Shown here in pieces: positions 46,616 to 58,062 of a stretch of DNA of 64,000 nucleotides (the stretch's first letter is position 1; each line of letters opens with the position of its first letter). Below the pieces are notes generated by a model. The model was not told the DNA's origin and did not search any database. It saw nothing but the letters and a program-made list of their open reading frames with translations. Source of the DNA: Knoxdaviesia capensis. Taxonomy: Eukaryota > Ascomycota > Sordariomycetes > Microascales > Gondwanamycetaceae. A program made the position numbers and the translations under genes. The stretch covers positions 310,001 through 374,000 of the forward strand of contig LNGK01000001.1 of the NCBI GenBank assembly GCA_001510575.1, in the 5' to 3' direction.

Positions 46616-48524
46616 ATGGCCGCCCTTCATCACTATGATTTCATCTTTGCCCTGTGCATAATCTTCGCTACTCTGGATGGGTGGAATATTGGTAGGTTCG
46701 AGTGATATATTGAATCTGTGGTGGCCCCGAAGCCGGCGTGCTAACTCGTCCTTTAGGCGCCAACGATGTTGCCAACTCCTTCGCCACGTCCATCTCCTCG
46801 CGGAGTTTAACCATGAAGAAGGCATTGGTGATAGCCTCGGTAATGGAGTTTTCCGGATCGGTTACCGTTGGCTCCCGCGTGGCCGACGCCATCCGCACTC
46901 GAATTGTCACTCCAGAAAACTTCACCGACCATCCTAGTGTGCTTCTCCTCGCCATGATGTGCAGCTTGGTGGGATCTTCCATCTTCCTCACTATTGCGAC
47001 CCGATATGGCCTCCCCATCTCCACCACCCATTCGACCATTGGTGGTATCCTCGGTGCGTCGGTTGCTTCCATCGGCTGGCAAAAGGTCAACTGGGGCATC
47101 AAAGGCGTGTCTCAGGTGTTCTTGGCCTGGGTTGTGGCTCCTGGAATTTCCGGTTGCATCGGCTTCTGCATCTTCCTCTTTACGAAATATGTCATTCTCT
47201 CAAAACCAAACGCCCACGTTAGATCTCTGTGGTCAATTCCGTTGTTCACCTTCATTACTCTCGGCGCCGTCACCCTGCTTCTGGTATGGAAGGGTATCAA
47301 ACTGGAGACCGCCCTGAGCGATGGCCAGGTTGTTATGATCACCTTCCTTGCAGCCACCGCAGCAACCGCCCTTCTCGTTTTCTTTCTCCTCCCCTTCCTT
47401 TGGCGTCGAATTATCGTCGAAGACTGGCCCTTGCGCTGGTACGACGCCTGGCAAGGCCCTATGCTCCTTCGCCGCCCTCCGCCGCCTCCCACACCGCCGG
47501 AGATCAACAATAAGCTCAACATCAAGGACTACTACCGTGGCCATCTTACTGCCGAAGAACTCGCCGAAATTCGGAGGTCGGAGATGCTTCTACAGTCTGT
47601 CCAAAGCCCAGCGACCCTGAACGGACCACCCGAGTTTGCCGACGATGACTTTGAGCTGCCGCCACCAGCACTGACCTCTGGCCGGGCCACGTCCTCTCAT
47701 GGAGCCATGGGAGGGGGAAGCGGCTCGTCGCTGCGGGTGGTTGATGATGGCTTGATTCCACCGCGGCCCCCCGGCCCGTGGAACAGCTTCCGGGTGATTA
47801 TCTGGCGCATCAACCGGGTTCTGCTGCGGGGCCTCGAACAGGACGTCGTTCGTCTGCAGAAGATGAACTCGGTGCTGAGTTGGGACCTGGATGATATTCA
47901 CGCCCGCTCGCCCCACTACGACAACCGCGCCGAGTACATGTACAGTGCCCTGCAAGTTCTGACGGCATCTGTCAACAGCTTCGTGCACGGTGCGAACGAT
48001 GTTTCCAACTCGGTGGCCCCGCTCACCACGGCCTACCATGTGTGGCGCGAGGGTTCGGTTTCCAGCCACGTAGAAGTTCCGTTGTGGGTGTTGTGTTTGG
48101 GTGGTGCGGCGATTGTTGTTGGTCTCCTGACGTATGGATACCACGTCATGAGAAACTTGTAAGTAGATGTGTACGACATTCTGTTCACCGGGTTTCCCAC
48201 CTTGAAGTTTCTAAACTAATCCACACTTATAGGGGCAACCGTCTGACGCTCATCTCACCATCTCGCGGATTCTGCATGGAGCTCGCGAGTGCCACGACAG
48301 TCCTGATGGCAACTCGGATTGCCATTCCCGTGTCAACGACTCAGTGCATTACTGGTGCAGTGGTCGGCGTGGGCCTGGCCAATGGCGACATTCGCTGTAT
48401 CAACTGGCGGCTGGTAGCGTGGATCTACTTTGGCTGGATCATCACTTTGCCCTGCACGGCGCTCATCTCCGGTTCGCTGATGGCAATCATCATCAATGCG
48501 CCCCGGTGGGGACCGATGCCGTAG
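46616..48524 (+). CDS. PHO89: PiT-family sodium/phosphate transporter (Pho89/PHO-4 type)
   Basis: Three exons, 46616-46691, 46757-48158 and 48233-48524, give 589 aa. The two PiT signature motifs are present: GANDVANSFATS at about 26-37, created by the first splice, and GANDVSNSVAPLTT in the C-terminal half. Each sits in a hydrophobic repeat of several helices, separated by a large hydrophilic loop (about 245-430) that contains a Pro-rich run (RRPPPPPTPP). PISTTH and PVSTTQ follow the two halves as usual. The protein imports phosphate with Na+ at the plasma membrane, and orthologues are induced by phosphate starvation through the NUC-1/Pho4 system. I did not see a CACGTG box close upstream. 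The first intron is only 65 nt with a GCTAACT branch-point-like motif. The gene is convergent with MED18. Confidence 0.95.
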
Positions 48525-49006
48525 ATGTTACGGCACTGGCTGCGTAGCCACTTTTTCCTTTTGTTCTGTGTTTTCAGCAAGCGTGCTTTGAGTTTTTCTT
48601 TTGATTTTCTGTCTCATACCACGACGGGGACACCCATCGATCTGTTCCGTCTCACATATTTCTTTTTTCTGTTCATAGATCATGTGTCTCTCTCTATTGG
48701 TTGAGTTGTGGGCGTTCTGGCGGCTATGCCAGCGGTGGATTAGAATTCATTATGTACATAATGTGGAGGCAGTTGTCCATCTTGGATTTGGAACGGACTG
48801 GGTATCTGAATGACTTGAGGGTTGAATGTATCATATCGTTGGCTGGGGGAAATGCCCACAAGTACATGTACATGTACTAGGGCTATCTTTCATTCATTTC
48901 ATGGCGTGTGTGGTATGAGACTGATTGCGTGCCTAATCTCTGTGTGTAGTGACTGACGTACGTGGTGGAACCATCTGAATCAGGAAGCTATTCACGCCTG
49001 CGCTCT
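48525..49006. other. Convergent 3' spacer
   Basis: Between the PHO89 and MED18 stops lie 482 bases of AT-rich 3' flank, including a short ACATGTACATGTAC palindromic run near 48862-48878. No gene is seen. Confidence 0.55.
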
Positions 49007-49999
49007 TCACGAATTCCCCACGGTCAGCACGGCCGGCATTGGCGCCGGCCCGGTGCGCACCTCCAGCGCGACGCGCGAGTCGAAGACTTTGCGGTCCATT
49101 GCCAGGAACTCGAACACGCCGTCGAGCTCGGCCTTGACGTCGAGCAGACGGGCGGCCGCGGCACGCACGTCCTCGGGCCTGTTCTCGTGCACGACGTGGG
49201 TGCGCACGGTCAGCTGGCAGCGGCGGGCGGGGTCGACGCGCTGCAGCGAGGCGTCGAGCGGGAGCGGGGCGGCGGTGGCGGGCGTGCGGGGCGCGGTGGC
49301 GGTGGCGGTGTAGGTGTGGGCGGGGTGCAGGAGGTACAGAGTCGACAGGCAGAACTCGACGTCGTCGCGGAAGTACTGCAGGGACTGTTCCAGGATGTCG
49401 TTTTTGAAGCTGGTGCGGGGCGGGTTAGGTCAAGTACGTCCGTGGCAGAGAGAGAGAGAAGGAGACACTCACACGTATCCGTTGTCGGCCATCACCTTCG
49501 GCAGCCCGCGCTGCCCCCAGATCTCGATGGCGCGGCGCTGCGTGACGATGCGATGCGCCGGCGACACCTGCGCCTCGGGGAAGTCCAGCCAGCGCAGCAC
49601 GCCGTCGGCGGCGGCCGGGTCGAGCGGGACCGCCGCCGCGGCGTCGCCCGCGGCCGCCACCGCCTCGGTGATGTCGTAGCGCGCCTGCAGGATGTACGAC
49701 TGGCGCGCCAGCACGCCGCCGAGGTCGCGCCACAGCTGCGCGGGCGGCGTGGCCGGCGCGGCGACCACGCTGCTGCTGCCGCTGCTGCTGGTGGCGGCGG
49801 CGGCCGGCGGCGGCGGCGGCGGCTGCGCCGTGTTCGCCGCCGGCACCGAGAGCGAGGCCACCGGCCGTGTGGGCCCCGTGTACGAGAGCACGTGGTGCGT
49901 TGACGCCCAGCCGTCGTGGGCGCAGAGGCCGCGCAGCACGGCCTGGGCTTTTGCGACGTCGGCGGCGGGGATCACCGCTACGAGAGAGAGCTCGTACAT
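49007..49999 (-). CDS. MED18: Mediator complex subunit 18
   Basis: Two exons, 49473-49999 and 49007-49409, give 309 aa. The N-terminus MYELSLVAVIPAADV and the following HHVLSYTGPTRP match the fungal Med18 start. LARQSYILQARYDI, LRWLDFPE, VTQRRAIEIWGQRGLPKVMADN and, after the intron, YFRDDVEFCL then YLLHPA are the characteristic core blocks. Med18 sits in the Mediator head module with Med20 and Med8 and links RNA polymerase II to regulators. A Pro/Ala/Ser-rich insert (about 58-86) and a second Thr/Ala/Pro-rich one after YLLHPA are low complexity. Sequence conservation in this subunit is low, so the ordered blocks are the main evidence. Confidence 0.87.
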
Positions 50000-50730
50000 G
50001 GTTGCGGGGGTGTGTGTCGTTTGTGGTTGTTAGACGGTGTGTGTGTGGTGGGGGGGATGAATGGGTAAGGTGAGAGGAATAAAAGAGAGGCTGCCGCTGG
50101 GATCTGGATGTGGAAGTTGTCGGGGGGGTTGTTATGAAGAAAGATGGGAAGGTGCGGCAAAAACCCGAGCCGGCGTTTGTTTAACGTTGCAAAAGTGGGT
50201 CTGTAACCCTAGCCTTTAGGGTCTACCACGACATGTAAGTCACGGCCCGGTGCACGACAGCACCACATCGATATTCACTCAGTGTTGGAATTGAGGATAT
50301 GTGGTTAGTGGCAGAGTAACTTCGTTGGGGTCAAATCGGTATGAAAGTCGGTGATGATCTGTAGGAAAGCTAGACTAGAATGAGTGGGGGAAAGCTCCCA
50401 TTTTATCCCTTCATGGGATCCAGGCTTCCCCTCCCCAGGTTCCCAAATGCCTCCCAGGCTTCCTCATCTATTAATATGTTGGGATTCAGGAAATATGGTC
50501 AGAATGGAAGAGTAGCTTCGCTGGCAATACCATTAAAAAGGTGGGGGTAAAAAAGGCAAAAGAGTTGCTGATGGATATGAGAAACTAAGCTAGAATGGAT
50601 GGGGGAAAGCTTCCATTTTATCTCCCATGGGATCCAGGCTTCCCCCTACCTGGATCCCAGATGCCTCCAAGGCTCATCCTTCCATATCAGGCTTTTCATA
50701 AGCACATATCATGTCCATCCAGTCTTCCTT

Positions 50731-50749
50731 AGGCTTCCCATCAAAGCCT
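50731..50749. repeat. Hairpin 1 of the repeat tail
   Basis: AGGCTT pairs with AAGCCT across a 7-base loop. The same stem recurs in the other two tail copies. Confidence 0.6.
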
Positions 50750-50860
50750 GGTCTTTATGATGATTTCCAACTGTACAAAGAACAACATCATAACCAATAT
50801 TCAACATAATAGGCTTCCCATAAGTATGCATCAGGCCTCTCCAGGCTTTCTGGGGCCTTC

Positions 50861-50879
50861 AGGCTTCCTAATGAAGCCT
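50861..50879. repeat. Hairpin 2 of the repeat tail
   Basis: AGGCTTC pairs with GAAGCCT across a 5-base loop (CTAAT), a perfect 7-bp stem. Confidence 0.65.
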
Positions 50880-51251
50880 GATTCCTATAACATACTTTCA
50901 ACTGCTATAATCAATATTCAACACTCAGCCATTCAAACAAAGGAGCATCGTCTATTTTTCAGTTATTGGAAAAGTTGAATGTTAGAAACTGGGCATGTTG
51001 GCTAGTGGAATGATAGCTTCAGCACATCTACTATCGAAGGTAGGTAGGGACTTGGTGGGAAAAATGTTGATGATCTATCATGGAAAGATGACGAAAATGA
51101 GCGGGGGAGAACCTCCAGTTTATCCCCCGGGGCCGCCAGGCTTCTCCCGCCAGGCTCCCGAATGCCCTCCAGGCTTTCCATCCAGTCCATAGGCTTTCCC
51201 AGATATATTCCAGGCCTTTCCAGGCTTCCTGGAACCTTCCCTTTGACCAAA

Positions 51252-51270
51252 AGGCTTCCCATCGAAGCCT
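51252..51270. repeat. Hairpin 3 of the repeat tail
   Basis: AGGCTTC pairs with GAAGCCT across a 5-base loop (CCATC). The stem is identical to hairpin 2 while the loop differs. Confidence 0.65.
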
Positions 51271-52878
51271 CATGTCTATATGTTCGGTCCAACTGTAATG
51301 ACAGAATCTCAACATTGACAGTAAGGAAGAAAAGAGAACAGTAGAACTCTGGCTTCACCCAGCTATCATCAATCAATCAAAGTGAGGAAAAAGATCTCGG
51401 TCAAATTGTTTATCTAGAAAATCCTCAATGACGAAAAATGCCGAGTAAAATGGGCGGGAGCGAGCAGGGAGAAGTGGATTCGTCTTGTTTCTAGGAGCCC
51501 GGAGTCGCAGCATCCGTATCGTCGGACGGAGCCACTCACCCGTGTGCAACATGTTGAGGGCGATGGCGGCTGGGCCTGTGAGTTCGCCGCCGCGGAAACG
51601 AGGTTTGGATACGCCGGCTATGAGTTCTTCCTTTGGACAGAAGCACTGCAGCAAATTGCAGCAAGCGACACACCGCCGATATCTGTAGCCTGGATATCAC
51701 CCCGGGGCGCGCTTCGGGGACACGCCCGGGGACCTCTAGCAGAGAGCTGCACGGATATGCCTTGCTGGATGGTCTCGACGACCACGGCGCCGGCCATGGC
51801 CCAACCGGTGATACTCGGGTGGTGAAGACGGGGCACCGCGTAACAGAGTCTCCAGGGTCCGTCCTGAGGGGGAAAATCAGCTGGGCGTGTTTGGAGTTTT
51901 GATCGTACAAGTGGTGGGCGTTTGGCCGGGGAGCGGCAGAATGACAGTCCTGGTCTCCACCTCGGATTACCTAGTCCTTGACCTGGTGGACCACGGCGGC
52001 CACGAGTGCTCGGATAAGTTACGACATCACATCTAGTGCGTGTGACCCCCCGGCCGCAAAGTGATTTCTATCTCGGACACAACGCCCCGGTCTGATAGCC
52101 GTCACATAGGTATTCAACCAGCAGATCGCGGTACGACCCGCTTGCGTCGTGTGCGTGTTATGGACAGATGCCGGGAGAGAAGAGATCAAAGTCTTCCCGT
52201 GTTGAAGTCCAAGAGCCATCTAGGCAAAAGGCAACATAGAGGGGTAGATATGGAGGGTCGGAACGCATGACGTATCGCGCACAACTGGATATCACATCGT
52301 GCGCAATCACCCGAGTTGTTGGTGTCAAGTCGTAGTGAGCTGTTGGAATAATCACCCGAGCCTGCAGTGCGCGGCTGTGTTCCCCTCTGTCGGGGCGCGC
52401 ATATCGCAGTGGCTTTGCCGTCCGCCGCGGAAGGGTCTGTCTTGGGTAGAAGTACACCGACCGCCGAAACCAGTGGCGTCCTCCTGACGCCGAATGTGCC
52501 TCGAGGGCCATGAACAGCGTTGAGCGGAGCTGCCAGAAACGCCACCTGGCCCCGGCGCGAGAGAGAAGTCGAGGACTGCGGTGGAGTCTACTAGTTCTGC
52601 ACACCAGTTGGAGCGCGACCCCCCGGCGCAGCCAGTAAAGTGAGGTCAGAGCCCACAGCACACGGAGCTGGAGCCAGCCCGGGCCACCGGCACCCGCCGT
52701 AAAGCCGAAACACGCCTCAGCTCTGGGAGTTCTAGCGAGAGAGTGAGCGGCACAGCAGAGCCGGCGAGCCCGGGCGGTGCCGGGGCTGCGGACGTGGGAA
52801 ATCGCGCGGCACCCGTAGCAGCGTAGAAATGAAGAGACGGCAGCCGGACTTTCTCTCTTTCTCGGTGCCATAGCCAGG

Positions 52879-53277
52879 GCCGCGTTGGCCCGTTGCATGT
52901 GAAAAGACCGCTGGCCGCGGCCGAGACTGCCTACGCGCTGTGTCTGCGGACGGTGGCCGGGGGACCTAACGACGCCAGCCCGGGAAGACCGGCCCGGCAG
53001 TTGTCTCTTCCGACATCTTGTTAGCAAAACCCAGACGCTATTGCGGCTGCAAGAGCCACGTAGCAATCGCACCCTCTAAGCGCCGCGTTGGCCCGTTGCA
53101 AGTGAAAAGACCGCGGCCGAGACTTCCTAGGCGCTGTGTCCGCGGACGGTGGCCGGGGGACCCAACGACGCCAGCCCGGGAAGACCGGCCCGGCAGTTGT
53201 CTCTTCCGACATATTTTTAGCAAAACGCAGACGCTTTTGTGGCTGCAAGAGCCACGCAGCAATCGCACCCTCTAGGC
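52879..53277. repeat. Tandem duplication, unit about 200 bp
   Basis: Positions 52879-53081 and 53082-53277 are two closely similar GC-rich copies, each starting GCCGCGTTGGCCCGTTGCA and ending CAATCGCACCCTCTA. Copy 1 has about six or seven extra bases (around a GGCCGC) and a few substitutions relative to copy 2. No coding frame is conserved convincingly between the copies. Confidence 0.85.
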
Positions 53278-53441
53278 GGGTGGGCCGCGGCAACACGTCT
53301 TCAGTCGTGTTGCGCCCGAAATCCATCCGGCCAGACCTTCCCCCTAACCCCCCGCCTCCCGGGCGGCCCAGACAGTCTAGAGTTACATCTCATCCGGCCA
53401 ATCTCTCCATGCTCCCAAGAACAACGGCAACAATGGGCGAG

Positions 53442-53472
53442 TGGGACACGGCTGTCGACCCGGTGTCCCACC
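53442..53472. repeat. Perfect 9-bp inverted repeat
   Basis: GTGGGACAC at 53442-53450 and GTGTCCCAC at 53464-53472 can form a stem with a 13-base loop. No gene context explains it. Confidence 0.6.
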
Positions 53473-55186
53473 TTGCGCGGAGTGGGGGAGCGTGCTCCCG
53501 CGCCGCGGGCCAGCCGGCGGAGCGCGGCGTGTGAGTTAGCCACGGTAGCGGTGCGGCCGAAAACAGGGGTCCCGCTCGGTGCGTGGACGGCGCCCTGTTT
53601 CCGGGGCAGGCGTGGCCGTCCGTTGGTGGACGGGACCGCGAACGACGTTCGGCCCCGGGAGGTGGTTGTTGCCACCGGTGAATGGTCTCGGGAGACGAGC
53701 CCCGTATCCCCCCGGATATGCAGCCATTTTCGGTTTGGTGTCTCCTTTTCCCGGGATACGAGGGGATTGTCCGGGCGGGGGGCGCGGTAATTCCGGGTCA
53801 TCCTATCTTCGACAGAAGCGCAGATCAGCTTGCGCCTCACACACTACCGCCGCCCACCCGGGCGCAGCAGTATATCCGGGGTGTCTATACCCCCTGTTCG
53901 GGCACCCGGCCTACAGGGCTGCCGCCCCTAGCATGCCGGCCTCCGCCGCGGGGCAGACTCGCTTGTTCTCAACAAACCGGGGTGTATTAGGCAGGGCGTA
54001 CTCGGTGTTTGACGGAGAACCACATGTCGGGTTCAGATGGCCCGATCACAGCAGCATACGGCGAGAGGTCTACCGAGCCAAGATGGCCGGCGGTCGAACG
54101 GCCCACCGGCGCCCGCGGGGATGTCGATCTCTCTCGAGACACTCTGCAGTAAGAGTGTGGGGTTGCGTCCCGCCTGGGGAGGCCATGCCAATCTCGGATG
54201 GCTCGCTCTGAGTGCAACGTCCCGGCTTTCCGGTCTGACCAGTTCCCGCTGGGTTAGGGGACCTAAGGTCCTGGGCGGTGCCAGCCACGGCAGGGAATAC
54301 GCCCTCAAGAACACAAGGCATTTTCAATGAACCGCACCGCCAACACACCAGCCAGAGAGCGCATATCCCCCATTCCACCCAAAAGGAAAAAGCGACTGCG
54401 AGACCTCGGCAAGTGTTTTGGATATGCGACATCTACACCCCGCCGGGACCCCGTAGTTTCCGATGATATGCCTCTCAACAGGTGCACGCGCCGACAGAAT
54501 TGGGCCAGACCTGGCGCAGAGTCTCCGCAGGCACGTTGAGGAGGGCACAGCGTCATATCCTCCCACTAGATACGGCGGCAGAGGGATGTGTCCGGTGAGC
54601 TGGAGGTTTCTGATCCGCTCTCAGGTGCCGTGCGGGTGATGCAGAAAGAGAGTATCGGAGACAGCGGCGTGGCGGGGGCTGCCGGGCCCCGGAGATAGGC
54701 AGCAATGTTGCGGTTTCTATGTTGCACTACCCACGCGCAGTGGACAACGCCTGCATTGCGGGATAGACACGCGGGAAAAGAACAGCCCCCCCCGGGGCCG
54801 TTCTTCATAGAGACCCGTGATCTTCCGGCGTGCACATGGCGGCGCGGGGGCCGTCGCCTTCATTCGCCGTGAGTCGGGCTACGCAAGAGACGCCCCGCCG
54901 CGAGGCTTGAATACGCAATGGCCCCGCCCCGCCCCGCAGCGTACGGGAGCCATCCCACGCCCCATGCCCGGTCTGGAGTGAGCTCACAAACTGATCAGAC
55001 CCGGCGCGTATGGAGAACCGTCGCCAGGGTCCGCACCGCGCAGACACGGCAGACGGAGGGATCCAAGGAGAATGAAGTCGCTGACATGCATGTGGGGGTG
55101 TGCGTCACATAGCGGAAAAGAGCCGCGTGCAGCGTGGCTCAGTGACTCAGGGATTGGTCGCTAATCAAATGGTAGTGTCTAGGATC

Positions 55187-55223
55187 GGGGCCGGGGNGGG
55201 GGGGGGGGGGGGGGGGGGGGGGG
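55187..55223. repeat. Poly-G tract with one N
   Basis: GGGG, CC, GGGG, an N at 55197, then 26 Gs. As at 23384, the undetermined base sits at the 5' edge of the homopolymer, which points to an assembly join of uncertain length. Confidence 0.9.
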
Positions 55224-56125
55224 TTGAGCAGCTGGCCGTCACTTCCCCGCAGGAATGTCATGACAGACGAAACCACAGCGGCGATCGGGCGGTCTAAGCC
55301 GGCGCGGGTCCGGTGGGGTGTCGAGCCTAGGAAGGCAGAACGGGGAAGATCTAAGTTAGGATTTGTGAGTGGGGATGGGGAGGAGAAAAGACATGACTGC
55401 GAGAGGAAGGGGGGCTCGCGGGCTCTTTATACCTCTGGTCTCCTCAGAGCGAGTGGGTGATTCATGGATCGGCGGGGGTTGATGATTCACGGTCGGAGCG
55501 CGGGTAGGGTCACGCTCCCGCGTTTGGACGTGTGAATCAGAGGGAAAGTGGCGGTGTGTGGGTTTGTGTAGCACTCCAGAATCCGCCGCCGGGAAGTGAG
55601 GTCGGGACCGGCCGCCGTCATCTCAACCGCCGGGAGACTCCCGCCCGTGACACGCTAAAAATCGGCAAAGAGGAGGTGTAGGTCGTGGATCTACGATTCA
55701 TTGTCCCGCCATTTCCGGTCATGTGCATCCAATCGCCAGATGAGGGCATCCGCTCGCCCGGGGCGGTGACGTGCGTGTTTGACCAAACGCCGAGGGTGGG
55801 CCCCGCCGGCCCGGTGCGTCGAAGTGGGGCGTGGGATCCCGACCCGCCGGGCAAGCGGCGGTGGACTACAGGTCGGGTACGGGAGACCACAAACACGTCA
55901 CTAGATGGCGGCCAAGAAAGTGGGCAAAATCCATCTTGCTTCCCTTCGTACAAGCATGTGTCCATAATAAAAAAAGGGGCAGATCTCAGAGGAAACACTT
56001 CCGTCCCGACCCGAGCAACAACCAGAAAGTCAAGAACAAACGGCGCCATATCCCAATGTAAAACACCAGACGTAGAGAGTCCCCCCCTGGTTTCCAAGAG
56101 AAAAAAAAAGAAGAAGCCCAAAGTG

Positions 56126-58062
56126 TCAAATCCGCATCAACTCCCGCAAGTGCCGCTTGGGCACGCGCTGCACCGCCGCAGCCTTCCACCGCTCCCACAC
56201 CGCCTCGGCCTGCTCGCGGTCCTCCCGCCGCATCGCCACCTCCGCCGACCACGCGGCCGACGACTCCGACTCCGCGACCGACGACGACTCCGACGCGGAC
56301 GACGACGCCATCGACCCCGGCGACGGCGGCTCCGTGTCGGCCCCGGCTGCCGCCGGGTGCGCGGTGGCGGTGGCGGCGGTCGTCGCGGCGGCCGCCGGCG
56401 ACGCCTCGGCAGGGTCGGGCATGTCGAACGCGCGCCACAGGCCGTAGAACAGACTGTGGAACAGATCGCGCCCGACAAACGCCGCGTCGGGCCCGATCGC
56501 AAAGAACAGCCGCTGCACCGGCCGCGACCCGACCACAAGGGCAGCCAGGTCGGCGCGCCCGCGCTCGGCAAACACCTGCGCAAAGCGCCGCTCGTCGGCC
56601 GACAGCGCGTTGCAGCCGCGGAAGAACCGCGCCACCGGCCACAGCATGCACGGCGTCGAGAAGGCCTCCTGCGCGACCGTCGTGTGCGCGTACGCCCAGT
56701 TGACCAGCGCCACGATGTCGTGCTCCGCGTTGACCAGGATGTGCTCGCCGGTGTCGCCGGCGTGCTTGAGGAAGAACTGCTCGGCCGGCGGCCCCGGCGC
56801 CGACGACGGCGGCGGGCTGGTGGAGGCCGGCGCCGGCCAGAGCTTGCGCGACAGGTCCATGCGGTACAGGTGCGCCATGTACACGTCCAGCGCGTTGTGG
56901 CCGGCAATCTCGCCGGTGCGCGTCATGTGCAGGTAGCGGCGGAAGAGCGTCTGCGAGGCGGTGTACGAGCTGGTGAACGGGCCGAGCGCGCCGGGCTTCG
57001 TGCTCTCAAACTCGCAGGACGCGTCTCCCCCGCCGCCGCCGGTGCTGCCGCTGGTGCCACCGGGACCGGCGGTGGTGCTGCTCCCGCGGCTCTCGTCACG
57101 TGCCGGCCCCGCCGCTCGCGCTCCGCTCGGGCTCTTGCTGCGGCTGCGGGCGCGGCTGCGGCTGCGGCTCCGGGCGCCGGGGTCGGACTCGTTGCCGTCG
57201 GCGTGCTCGACCGAGCTGACGAGGTGGTACAGCGGGGTCAGCGCCATGCCGCCCATCTCAACGCCGGGGCCAATGGCCGACGTGTACGTCAGCGAGCCGA
57301 CACTCGCGAACGGGTGGCGGTGCAGCTCGATGTAGACATCGGCGAGCTGCTGCAGCACCTTCTCGCGCTGGGCATCCGTCGCGGCGTCCCAGTTGAGCGG
57401 GCGCGCACCGGCCAGCTTCTCGATCAGCATGTAGCCGATGCCGACCAGGTTCCAGGCGTCCGACTCGCCGGCCCAGGCGTACACGGCGGGCACCGGCACG
57501 GTGGTGTGGCGGCGCAGGAAGTCCATGGTGGCGGCCTCGCTGTGCAGGATGTAGTCGCGGATCTCGACGGGCGGGGCCGAGCTCCACGAGGCCAGGCGGA
57601 AGCGCGCGAGCCACTGCACGCCGTCGTGGAAGGAGATCTCGGCGTGGAACAGGTTCGCGTAGCGGTGGGCCAGGAGCGCGCGGGTCGACAGGTCGATGGT
57701 GCACGGCATGCCGTTGCGCAGCATGGAGGCGCGGAAGCACAGCTTCTGGGCGTCGATGCGGCCGAGCAGGTCCTCGATGTGGCGGGCTTCGGCGGCGGCA
57801 TAGCAGATGTTGAAGGCCACCGGGTCTCTCTGGGCCGGGGAGGGGGCGGGGGGTGTGGTCAGTGTGTGGACTCTCGGCGGCACCGGGCCGGCGTCGTTGC
57901 ACGCGACCGGCTCGGCTCAGCACTCACCTTGGGGTCCGGGCATTTGTGGCGCGGATGGCGGCGGTGGTTGCGGCAGAGATGGCGGTTACATATCAAGCAG
58001 TCGCCAGCCTTCTGGGCAGCGGGCTTGGTGCACTGCTCCCAGTCACAGTACCATATCGGCAT
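56126..58062 (-). CDS. Zinc-finger plus APH-type kinase-like protein
   Basis: Two exons, 57928-58062 and 56126-57829, give 612 aa. The first exon is a small Cys/His module: CxxxxC at about 6-11, CLIC at 22-25, CRNHRRHPRHKC at 30-41, resembling an AN1-like zinc-binding unit. The second exon starts the aminoglycoside-phosphotransferase-like domain: AEARHIEDLL, HAEISFHDGVQWLARFRLAS, EAATMDFLRRHTTVPVPAVYAW, GYMLIEKLAG (hinge region), and later HAGDTGEHILVN in the place of the catalytic HGDxxxxNIL loop, with a DIVALVNW block for the metal-binding step. An Arg/Ser-repeat insert (about 275-295) and Ser/Gly-rich linker split the domain. Fungi encode many such proteins of unknown substrate. The changed loop (GDTGEHILVN) leaves catalysis uncertain. 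The C-terminus is Ala/Ser-rich then helical. Confidence 0.82.

Larger units (their letters stand above)
50283..51330. repeat. Diverged tandem repeat with recurring hairpin
   Basis: Three related units begin with GTTGG at about 50283, 50478 and 50997. Each has an AGTA- or ATAGCTTC-like block, then a stretch close to GGGGGAAAGCTTCCATTTTATC, then CCAGGCTTCCCC and ATGCC[TC]CCAGGCTT. Units 2 and 3 continue with a tail whose consensus runs through AGGCTTC, a short loop, GAAGCCT, and ends in CAACTG then ATATTCAACA. An extra tail copy sits at about 50810-50925. The tail hairpins are at 50731-50749, 50861-50879 and 51252-51270. No coding frame or terminal inverted repeats were seen. This may be a non-autonomous element or a decayed satellite. 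Confidence 0.65.
51331..56125. other. GC-rich region without recognised genes
   Basis: Many open frames exist on both strands simply because the DNA is GC-rich; none has a recognisable domain. A tandem duplication lies at 52879-53277. A short exon-like stretch on the minus strand at about 51530-51655 reads plausibly but is unidentified. A perfect 9-bp inverted repeat GTGGGACAC/GTGTCCCAC is at 53442-53472. A poly-G gap is at 55198-55223. The right end is the 3' flank of the kinase-like gene. Confidence 0.5.

Noticed and set aside
50283..51330. CRISPR-like array
   Set aside because: The repeats are long, diverged, irregularly spaced and in a eukaryotic genome; there are no uniform spacers.
52158..53072. 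A 304-codon minus-strand frame over the tandem duplication
   Set aside because: Arg/Ser/Gly-rich translation from GC-rich DNA; the duplicated copy does not maintain the frame, so it is not a repeated coding unit.
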